Positions 58,064 to 64,000 of a stretch of DNA of 64,000 nt are shown here, piece by piece; the first letter of the stretch is position 1, and each line of letters starts with the position of its first letter. A program made the translations under genes and the position numbers. Under the pieces are notes generated by a model. It searched no databases. It had not been told where the DNA came from and worked only from the letters and a program-made list of their open reading frames with translations. The stretch is from Trinickia dinghuensis (GTDB lineage Bacteria; Pseudomonadota; Gammaproteobacteria; Burkholderiales; Burkholderiaceae), in the NCBI RefSeq assembly GCF_003367175.1, contig NZ_QRGA01000011.1:186001-250000 (forward strand), read 5' to 3'.

Positions 58064-59323
58064 ATGGCCCCGACTCGACCCGCACGCCCCGCCGCAGCGC
58101 CCGACGCTCCCCTGCCCGCGATCCACGGGGTGCCGGCCGAGCATGCGCCTAGCGCCCCCGTACCGGCGCCCGGCGACACCCTGTCTTGCGACCTCTTTTG
58201 CGCCGTCATCGACAACTTCGGCGACGTCGGCGTCTGCTGGCGCCTGGCTCGCCAGCTGTCGTCCGAATACGGCTGGCAGGTACGCCTGCTCGTCGACGAT
58301 CTGCATACGTTCGCCCGCCTCTGCCCGGCGCTCGACGTCACGCGGCCCCGTCAGCGCGTCGACGGCATCGTGGTGGAGCACTGGCACGCGCCCGCGCATG
58401 CGGGCGACGCGCTCGCGGTGGCCGACATCGTCATCGAGGCGTTCGCCTGCGAGCTTCCGCCGGCGTACGTTGCCGCGATGGCCCGGCGTCATCGCAGCCC
58501 CGTCTGGCTGAACCTCGAATATTTGAGTGCCGAGGATTGGGTGGCGGAATGCCATCTCAAGCCATCGCCGCATGCCCGTTATCCGCTGACGAAAACGTTC
58601 TTTTTTCCCGGTCTCGGGCCGGGCACGGGGGGCGTGATCAAAGAGCGCAAGCTCGACGACGCGCGCCTTGCATTCGACGCGTCCTCGACGGCGCGCGAGG
58701 CCTGGTGGCGGCAGACGACCGGCGCCGCCGCGCCGGAATCGAACGCGACCGTGATCTCGCTGTTCTCCTACGAAAACCCCGCCGTCGACGGCTTGCTCGA
58801 ACAATGGCGGGATGGCGCCGAGCCGATCGTGCTGCTCGTGCCCGAAGGCCGTATCTCCGGCGCGCTCGCCCGTTTCGCAGGGCAATCGGCGTTCGCCGCC
58901 GGCGCGCATTTCGCATGCGGCAGCCTGCGGGCCCATTCGCTGGCGTTCCGCCCCCAGCCCGAATTCGATACGCTGCTCTGGGCGAGCCATCTGAATTTCG
59001 TGCGCGGAGAAGACTCGTTCGTGCGTGCTCAGTGGGCCCGCCGGCCCTTCGTTTGGCACATCTACCCCCAGGCGGACGCCGCTCACCTGCCCAAGCTCGA
59101 CGCCGCGCTCGCGCATTACGCGCGCGAGCTGGCGCCGGCCGCGCAGACGGCGCTCGGCCGCTTTTGGCATGCCTGGAACGGGGCCGGAACGCCCGATTGG
59201 GCCGATTTTTGGGATCACCGGCACGTGCTCCGAACGCGTGCCGAGCGTTGGGCTGACGAGCTTGCGTCTATCGGCGATCTCGCCGCGAACCTAGCCGAAT
59301 TCGCAAAATCTCAGTTAAAATAA
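58064..59323 (+). CDS. earP: EF-P arginine rhamnosyltransferase
   Basis: A 419-residue GT-B glycosyltransferase (DUF2331) that attaches rhamnose from dTDP-rhamnose to Arg32 of [23 protein letters not shown] with the catalytic Asp, [18 protein letters not shown], and [20 protein letters not shown] with [10 protein letters not shown] are EarP signatures. Adjacent to efp, as found in bacteria that use this modification. The start is taken at ATG 58064; an in-frame ATG at 57947 would add 39 residues of arginine-rich sequence that looks non-native. Confidence 0.93.
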   Translation: MAPTRPARPAAAPDAPLPAIHGVPAEHAPSAPVPAPGDTLSCDLFCAVIDNFGDVGVCWRLARQLSSEYGWQVRLLVDDLHTFARLCPALDVTRPRQRVDGIVVEHWHAPAHAGDALAVADIVIEAFACELPPAYVAAMARRHRSPVWLNLEYLSAEDWVAECHLKPSPHARYPLTKTFFFPGLGPGTGGVIKERKLDDARLAFDASSTAREAWWRQTTGAAAPESNATVISLFSYENPAVDGLLEQWRDGAEPIVLLVPEGRISGALARFAGQSAFAAGAHFACGSLRAHSLAFRPQPEFDTLLWASHLNFVRGEDSFVRAQWARRPFVWHIYPQADAAHLPKLDAALAHYARELAPAAQTALGRFWHAWNGAGTPDWADFWDHRHVLRTRAERWADELASIGDLAANLAEFAKSQLK

Positions 59324-59483
59324 ACGGTTATCCAACGGCGTAGCGTTTAAGAGCGCGCCGGCGATCCGGCGGAAGTTAAGCCGGGCAGGCCGGTAGCACC
59401 GAGCGAAGCGCGACCGATTGAAGCGATCGATGTCGATGCCGTTGAGCAACAGATCAATCACTTTATTCGCACAGGATCGTTTT

Positions 59484-60041
59484 ATGAAGATTGCACAGGA
59501 ACTGCGCACGGGCAACGTCGTGATGATTGGCAGCGACGCCATGGTCGTGCAAAAGGCCGAATACAACAAGTCGGGTCGTAACTCGGCCGTCGTCAAGATG
59601 AAGCTCAAGAATCTGCTGACGGGCGCCGGCATGGAATCGGTCTACAAGGCGGACGACAAGTTCGACGTCGTCGTGCTCGACCGCAAGGAAGTGACGTACT
59701 CGTACTTCGCCGATCCGATGTATGTGTTCATGGACGCCGACTACAACCAGTTCGAAGTCGAAGCCGAGATGATGGGCAATGCGCTCAACTACCTCCAAGA
59801 CGGCATGCCCTGCGAAGTCGTGTTCTACAACGAGAAGGCGATTTCGGTCGAACTGCCGACCACCCTCGTGCGCGAAATCACGTACACGGAGCCCGCGGTC
59901 AAGGGCGATACGTCGTCGGGCAAGGTGCTCAAGACGGCGAAGCTCACCACCGGTTTCGAACTGCAAGTGCCGCTTTTCTGCAACATCGGCGACAAGATCG
60001 AAATCGATACGCGTACCGACGAATACCGCAGCCGCGCGTAA
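59484..60041 (+). CDS. efp: Elongation factor P
   Basis: 185 residues; relieves ribosome stalling at polyproline. The loop that reaches the peptidyl-transferase centre reads [17 protein letters not shown]; counting from MKIAQEL, the tip residue is Arg32, the site rhamnosylated by EarP, so the pair is complete. The start is ATG 59484; an upstream ATG at 59418 would add a non-conserved extension. The 160-bp spacer after earP contains a GC-rich stem (CGCCGG CGAT CCGGCG at 59356-59371). Confidence 0.97.
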   Translation: MKIAQELRTGNVVMIGSDAMVVQKAEYNKSGRNSAVVKMKLKNLLTGAGMESVYKADDKFDVVVLDRKEVTYSYFADPMYVFMDADYNQFEVEAEMMGNALNYLQDGMPCEVVFYNEKAISVELPTTLVREITYTEPAVKGDTSSGKVLKTAKLTTGFELQVPLFCNIGDKIEIDTRTDEYRSRA

Positions 60042-60364
60042 GCGTGCCAGCTCATGGCGCCCGTGGGCGCCATATACGGAACGTTATACCGACTGAAAGC
60101 GCCCCCAGGGGCGCTTTTTTTTTCGTATGAGTGGTGTATGGTTAAGCAATCTTTACCGGTCGTTTTTTCACTGTAGGCCGGCCCGACCTGCCGCTCTTGC
60201 CGAGTGGTGGGTGCAAACCCTTGTTCTATAAAGGAGAACGATCTGGCACGCCAAATGCTTTCTCAATTGGTAGCCCGCACGCCGTCGAGTTGCGTTTCCC
60301 GTGGATGGCGTCATTCCTTCCGGGCGCCGACGGGCTCTCGACTTCCTAATTGATTACGCCAGCC
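60042..60364. other. 323-bp intergenic region between efp and the response regulator
   Basis: Contains a small hairpin (60054-60070), the efp terminator (60098-60123) and ~240 bp presumably holding the promoter of the next gene. No clear -10/-35 pair or RNA gene is recognised. An AAAGGAG at ~60230 precedes no plausible ORF. Confidence 0.6.
60098..60123 (+). terminator. Terminator of efp
   Basis: AGCGCCC (60098-60104) and GGGCGCT (60109-60115) form a 7-bp stem with a 4-nt loop, followed by a run of nine T, 57 bp after the efp stop. Confidence 0.92.
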
Positions 60365-61747
60365 ATGCCACACGCCCTGATTGTCGAAGACGATCCCAAT
60401 AGCTTGTCCGGCCTCAATGCGATCGTCGCCGCCGACGGCTTTTCCGTCGATACGGCCGCCTCGCTCGCCGAGGCGCGCGCCGCATTGACGCGCTTCATCC
60501 CCGATGTTGTCTTGATCGATCTGAATTTGCCGGACGGCAGCGGGCTCGATCTGCTGCATAACCTGCCGGCCCAGCCGGACGGGGTGGTCCCTGTGATCGT
60601 GATGACGGGTAACGCGACGGTGGAAAGCGCCATCGAAGGATTGCGTCACGGGATTTGGGACTACCTGCTCAAGCCGGTCAACATCCCGCGGCTGCGCAGC
60701 CTGCTCGCCCGCATTCCGCGTCCCTACGAATTGACGGAAGAGGTGCAGGCGCTGCGCGCGTCGCTGCGCCGGCTCGGCCGCTTCGGCCCGATCATCGGCC
60801 GCAGCGACGCCATCCAGCATGTCTACGATGCGATCGAGCGCCTCGCGCCGACCGAATCGGCCGTGCTCATTTGCGGAGAAGCGGGAACGGGCAAGGAAAT
60901 CGCCGCGCGCACGCTGCATGAGATGAGCCGGCGCCGCAAAGGCCCGTTCGTCGTATTCGACTGCCGCGCATTCGCGCGCGACGGCGGCGGCATCGAACGC
61001 GGGCTCGACAGCATGCTGTTCGGCCAGGAAAGCGCGATACCGTCGATCGAGCGGCGCGAACCGGGACTGTTCGAGCAAGCGGCGGGAGGCACGCTGTTCC
61101 TCGACGAAATCGCCGACTTGCCGTTGCCGCAGCAAGAAGCGCTGCTGCGCGCCCTCGATTCGCAGACGTACATGCGGGTGGGCGGCAACAATCAAGTCAG
61201 CGTCGATTGCCGCATCGTCGCGGCCACGCGCAAGCCCGCCCGCGACGCCGTCGCTCAGGGCGTGCTGCGCGAAGATCTTTGGCTGCGGCTCGATGCCGCT
61301 TCGATCGCCTTGCCGCCACTGCGCGAGCGGGACGACGACGCCGTGCTGCTGGCCGAGGCACTCGTCGACGAACTGAACCGCGAGATCAACGCGAGCGGCC
61401 TCGCCACCGTGAACAAGCGCATCGGCCCAAACCTCGTGCGGGAGTGTCTGACCTACGATTGGCCCGGCAACGTCCGCGAACTGCACGAACGCGTGCGGCG
61501 TGCCTACAACGCGTCGGGGGAAATCGTCGATTCGCTGCGCGCCGACGAGACGAACGGTTCGGGCGGACGGCGGCTGAACGGTGGCAGCGTGCAGGTGACG
61601 GTCGGCACGCCGCTGTCCGACGTGGAAGATTTGCTGATTCGGGCGACGCTCGACGCCGTCGGCGGCACGCGTCACCGGGCTGCCACGCTGCTCGGCATCA
61701 GCCCGAAGACGCTCTATAACAAGCTGCAACGCATGAAGATGGCTTAG
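60365..61747 (+). CDS. NtrC-family response regulator lacking the GAFTGA loop
   Basis: 460 residues. Receiver domain ~1-115 with E8/D9, phospho-acceptor Asp52 (VVLIDLNLPDG) and Lys103 (WDYLLKPV). AAA+ domain ~143-370: Walker A CGEAGTGKEIAARTLHE (Lys177), Walker B GGTLFLDEIADLPL, arginine-finger region LREDLWLRLDA. The sigma54-contacting loop, normally GAFTGA, is replaced (LFGQESAIPSIERREPGLFE, ~218-236) and is one residue shorter. The Fis-type HTH ends the protein (RHRAATLLGISPKTLYNKLQ). It is therefore likely a regulator that does not open sigma54 promoters. No histidine kinase is adjacent. The start is ATG 60365. Confidence 0.88.
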   Translation: MPHALIVEDDPNSLSGLNAIVAADGFSVDTAASLAEARAALTRFIPDVVLIDLNLPDGSGLDLLHNLPAQPDGVVPVIVMTGNATVESAIEGLRHGIWDYLLKPVNIPRLRSLLARIPRPYELTEEVQALRASLRRLGRFGPIIGRSDAIQHVYDAIERLAPTESAVLICGEAGTGKEIAARTLHEMSRRRKGPFVVFDCRAFARDGGGIERGLDSMLFGQESAIPSIERREPGLFEQAAGGTLFLDEIADLPLPQQEALLRALDSQTYMRVGGNNQVSVDCRIVAATRKPARDAVAQGVLREDLWLRLDAASIALPPLRERDDDAVLLAEALVDELNREINASGLATVNKRIGPNLVRECLTYDWPGNVRELHERVRRAYNASGEIVDSLRADETNGSGGRRLNGGSVQVTVGTPLSDVEDLLIRATLDAVGGTRHRAATLLGISPKTLYNKLQRMKMA

Positions 61748-61844
61748 CGGCCAATAACCGGGCGCGGCGCGGCGATCGAACCGCGCTCGGCCGGCGCCCC
61801 TTTTCGTGCCTCTCGCTTTTACCTGTCTGTGTCGGCCTTAGCCC

Positions 61845-62873
61845 TTAGCCGAAGGCGCTCGCAAGCAGCGCCTTCGCGTCGAGATACGCGGGCCGCTCGA
61901 TGAGCTTGCGCCAGCTCGGCGCCTTACCGCGGCCGCGCAGTTGCCTCAGGCGCCGCTCGCTCTCTTTCGAAGGCGCGTACCTCAACTCGTTGAGGACGGT
62001 CTCGGCGGCTTCCGGGACGTTGCAGACCAGCACCATGTCGCAGCCGGCCTCGAGCGCCGCTTGGGCCGCCTGCGTCAGCGTGCCGCCGGCGCGGGCCGCC
62101 TCCATCGACAAATCGTCGCTGAAAATCGCCCCCTTGAAACCGAGCCGATCGCGCAGGATGTCTTGTAGCCAGATGCGCGAGAACCCCGCAGGCTTGTCGT
62201 CCACCTTCGAGTAGATCACGTGCGCCGGGATGACCGAGGCCAGCGCCATGCCGAGCCAATCGTAAGGCGCGGCATCGTCGTTCAGGATCTCGTCGAGCGA
62301 GCGCTCGTCCGTGGGCAACGCGACGTGCGAGTCGGCCGCGGCGAAGCCGTGCCCCGGAAAGTGCTTGCCGCAGTTGCCCATGCCGGCCAACGCAAGCCCA
62401 TGGTTCAGGCTCTTCGCCAGCAACGTGACCACGCGCGGATCGCGATGGAACGAGCGATCGCCGATCACCGTCGAACGGCCGTAATCGAGATCGAGCACCG
62501 GCGTGAAGCTCATGTCGATGCCGCTCGCGCGCAGCTCGGCGGCGAGCACATAGCCAGCCGCCGTCGCCACTTTCGTCGCCTGCAGCACATCGCGGTCCCA
62601 CAGTTCGCCCAAGCGCCGCATCGCGGGCAGCACCGTGAAACCATCGGTGCGAAAACGCTGGACGCGTCCGCCCTCGTGGTCGACGGCAATCAACAGGTCT
62701 TCACGCACGTCGCGGATCGCTTCGGTCAACGCAATCAGCTGCCCGCGGTTCTCGTAGTGACGCGCGAACAGAATGACGCCACCCGTCATCGGATGGGCGA
62801 GGCGCCGCACGTCGCCGTCGGTGAGGACTTGACCCTTGACGTCGAGCATCACTGGGCCGGGAGGATTTTTCAT
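61845..62873 (-). CDS. nagZ: Beta-N-acetylglucosaminidase (peptidoglycan recycling)
   Basis: 342 residues, family GH3; removes GlcNAc from GlcNAc-anhydroMurNAc muropeptides in the cytoplasm, generating signals for AmpR-type beta-lactamase control. GPVMLDVKGQVLTDGDVRRL, IAVDHEGGRVQRF and the NagZ catalytic loop CGKHFPGHGFAAADSHVALP (His/Asp dyad) are diagnostic, as is GAIFSDDLSMEAA (nucleophile Asp in SDDLSM). The start is taken at ATG 62873 (MKNPPGPVMLDV), matching the usual length; ATG 62888 is the alternative. Follows acpS by 67 bp in the pdxJ-acpS-nagZ run. Confidence 0.94.
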   Translation of the reverse strand: MKNPPGPVMLDVKGQVLTDGDVRRLAHPMTGGVILFARHYENRGQLIALTEAIRDVREDLLIAVDHEGGRVQRFRTDGFTVLPAMRRLGELWDRDVLQATKVATAAGYVLAAELRASGIDMSFTPVLDLDYGRSTVIGDRSFHRDPRVVTLLAKSLNHGLALAGMGNCGKHFPGHGFAAADSHVALPTDERSLDEILNDDAAPYDWLGMALASVIPAHVIYSKVDDKPAGFSRIWLQDILRDRLGFKGAIFSDDLSMEAARAGGTLTQAAQAALEAGCDMVLVCNVPEAAETVLNELRYAPSKESERRLRQLRGRGKAPSWRKLIERPAYLDAKALLASAFG

Positions 62874-62940
62874 CGATTCGAGGAGCATGTCGGAGAAAGG
62901 AAAATAGCAGCCGGATTGGGCGGCGGGCGCACGTTTCCGC

Positions 62941-63354
62941 TCAGGCCGCGGGTGCCGCCATGTCCGATTCGGCAATGACGAACGCCACGGCATAGTCGCG
63001 CTCGTCGCTGACGGTCACGCGCGCCGTGATCCCGCGCGCGGCAAGCCAATCGGCCAGCTCGCCCGACGCCTTGACGATGGGCTTGCCGCTGGCCTCGTTC
63101 AACGTCTGCAGCGCGCGCCAGGTCATCGGCCAGCGCATGCCGAGCCCGATCGCCTTGGAGAAAGCCTCCTTCGCCGAAAAACGCGTCGCGAGAAACGCGA
63201 GGCCGCGCACCTCGGAGCGGGCCTTGCGCGCGTGATAGACGCGCAGTTCGTCGGGGCCGAGCACCTTCTCGGCGAAGCGCCCGTTCGTGCGCGCCATCAC
63301 CGCCGCCACGCGGCTCACTTGGATGACGTCCGTGCCGATACCGTAGATGGCCAT
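62941..63354 (-). CDS. acpS: Holo-[acyl-carrier-protein] synthase
   Basis: 137 residues; transfers 4'-phosphopantetheine from CoA to acyl carrier protein. [20 protein letters not shown] (metal-binding Asp in GTDV) and [20 protein letters not shown] (Glu in KEAFSKA) are the AcpS signatures. The start is ATG 63354, although the frame is open further upstream. It lies 32 bp after pdxJ, the conserved pdxJ-acpS pair. Confidence 0.95.
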   Translation of the reverse strand: MAIYGIGTDVIQVSRVAAVMARTNGRFAEKVLGPDELRVYHARKARSEVRGLAFLATRFSAKEAFSKAIGLGMRWPMTWRALQTLNEASGKPIVKASGELADWLAARGITARVTVSDERDYAVAFVIAESDMAAPAA

Positions 63355-63386
63355 AGGGGATATGCGCGTAGGGAAAGACGCAACGA

Positions 63387-64000
63387 TCAGCGCGCCGCCG
63401 CGAGACGCGCGGCCACCATGATGGCCTTCATCTCGCGCACCGCGTTGTCCCAGCCCGCGAAAATCGCGTGCGCGACGATGGCATGGCCGATGTTCAGCTC
63501 GACGATGCCCTCGATCGCCGCGATCGGCTGCACGTTCGTATAGTGCAGGCCGTGCCCGGCATTGACCTTCAACCCGAGCGAGGCGCCCAGCGCGACGCCG
63601 TGCACGATGCGCTCGAACTCGCGCTGCTGTTCGGCTTGGTCGTGCGCGTCGGCATAGCGCCCCGTATGCAGTTCGATGACGGGCGCACCGGCTTCGTGCG
63701 CCGCGCGAATCTGCGCGTCGTCCGGGTCGATGAACAGCGAGACGCGCGAACCCGCCTCGGCCAGCTGCTTGCACGCGGCACGCACGGCCTCGAAGCGGCC
63801 GGTGACATCGAGACCGCCTTCCGTCGTCAGCTCCTCGCGTTTTTCCGGCACGAGGCAGACGTCGTGCGGACGCACGTCGCAAGCGATGTCGAGCATCTCC
63901 TGCGTGACCGCGCACTCGAGGTTCATCCGCGTGGCCAACCGTGGGCGCAGTGCGCGCACGTCGGCATCGACGATATGGCGGCGATCCTCGCGCAGATGCA
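63387..64000 (-). CDS. pdxJ: Pyridoxine 5'-phosphate synthase (5' part beyond the window)
   Basis: The C-terminal ~204 residues of PdxJ, which condenses 1-deoxyxylulose-5-phosphate with 3-amino-2-oxopropyl phosphate to make PNP. The frame is open to base 64000 (reading [17 protein letters not shown] at the edge), so the start lies outside. [36 protein letters not shown] and [17 protein letters not shown] are PdxJ motifs. It is functionally linked with serC, which feeds the same PLP pathway and lies ~28 kb away. Confidence 0.95.
   Translation of the reverse strand, partial: HLREDRRHIVDADVRALRPRLATRMNLECAVTQEMLDIACDVRPHDVCLVPEKREELTTEGGLDVTGRFEAVRAACKQLAEAGSRVSLFIDPDDAQIRAAHEAGAPVIELHTGRYADAHDQAEQQREFERIVHGVALGASLGLKVNAGHGLHYTNVQPIAAIEGIVELNIGHAIVAHAIFAGWDNAVREMKAIMVAARLAAAR

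Overview
The window is a high-GC, gene-dense chromosomal segment of a betaproteobacterium, almost certainly Burkholderiaceae (Burkholderia / Paraburkholderia / Trinickia-like; genus not resolved). Grounds: the serC-pheA-hisC-tyrA-aroA-cmk-rpsA-ihfB-lapA-lapB-ugd-hldA-hldD block typical of this group; EarP next to an EF-P carrying Arg32; an fds-type soluble formate dehydrogenase with a divergent FdsR-type regulator; and a one-piece tmRNA. I saw no IS element, integrase, CRISPR array, rRNA or tRNA. Most of the sequence is core genome. The long ORFs antisense to gyrA, rpsA, fdsA and the acyl-CoA genes are codon-bias shadows.

Layout. 1-1.5 kb: the 3' end of a penicillin-binding-type transpeptidase and a CsbD-like protein. 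1.5-8.4 kb: a LysR regulator divergent from a four-gene beta-oxidation operon (enoyl-CoA hydratase/3-hydroxyacyl-CoA dehydrogenase fusion, two different acyl-CoA dehydrogenases, a family III CoA-transferase), resembling dicarboxylate (pimeloyl-CoA-like) degradation. 8.5-11.3 kb: an XRE/MmyB-type regulator and an Lrp regulator divergent from dadA. 11.7-15.6 kb: etfA/etfB (minus strand, with a large nested inverted repeat between them) and metI/metN without metQ. 15.8-20.1 kb: an alpha/beta hydrolase, an enoyl-CoA hydratase, a histone-deacetylase-like amidohydrolase and MltB. 20.1-26.5 kb, minus strand: cysM, a ComEA-like protein, hldD, hldA, ugd, lapB and lapA (LPS/heptose and envelope). 26.8-35.4 kb, minus strand: ihfB, rpsA, cmk, aroA, tyrA, hisC, pheA, serC (serine/aromatic amino acids feeding into translation and nucleotide genes). 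35.7-39.1 kb: a DUF2059 protein and gyrA. 39.6-42.3 kb: an OmpA-family protein, ubiG, gph and ssrA. 42.5-44.4 kb: a small accessory patch (lipoprotein, autoinhibited Fic protein with its own operator-like repeats, small secreted protein). 44.5-51.1 kb: fdsR and fdsGBA-D. 51.2-64 kb: an FAD monooxygenase, a TPR protein, pgsA, uvrC, earP, efp, an NtrC-like response regulator lacking GAFTGA, nagZ, acpS and the 3' part of pdxJ.

How parts work together: electrons from the acyl-CoA dehydrogenases are expected to flow through EtfAB. LapA/LapB, Ugd, HldA and HldD all serve LPS synthesis and its control. SerC, PheA, HisC, TyrA and AroA cover serine and aromatic amino-acid steps. EarP glycosylates EF-P, which relieves ribosome stalling. 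FdsGBAD oxidises formate to CO2 with NAD+.

The most unusual signals are mostly non-coding: a 159-bp nested inverted repeat between etfB and etfA; a 61-bp near-perfect palindrome downstream of dadA; alternating 10-bp repeats straddling the fic start codon; a 39-bp hairpin upstream of serC; and a symmetric hairpin between cmk and rpsA. Protein-level oddities are the response regulator with a lost GAFTGA loop, an fds operon without fdsC and metNI without metQ. No wholly new multi-gene system is evident.
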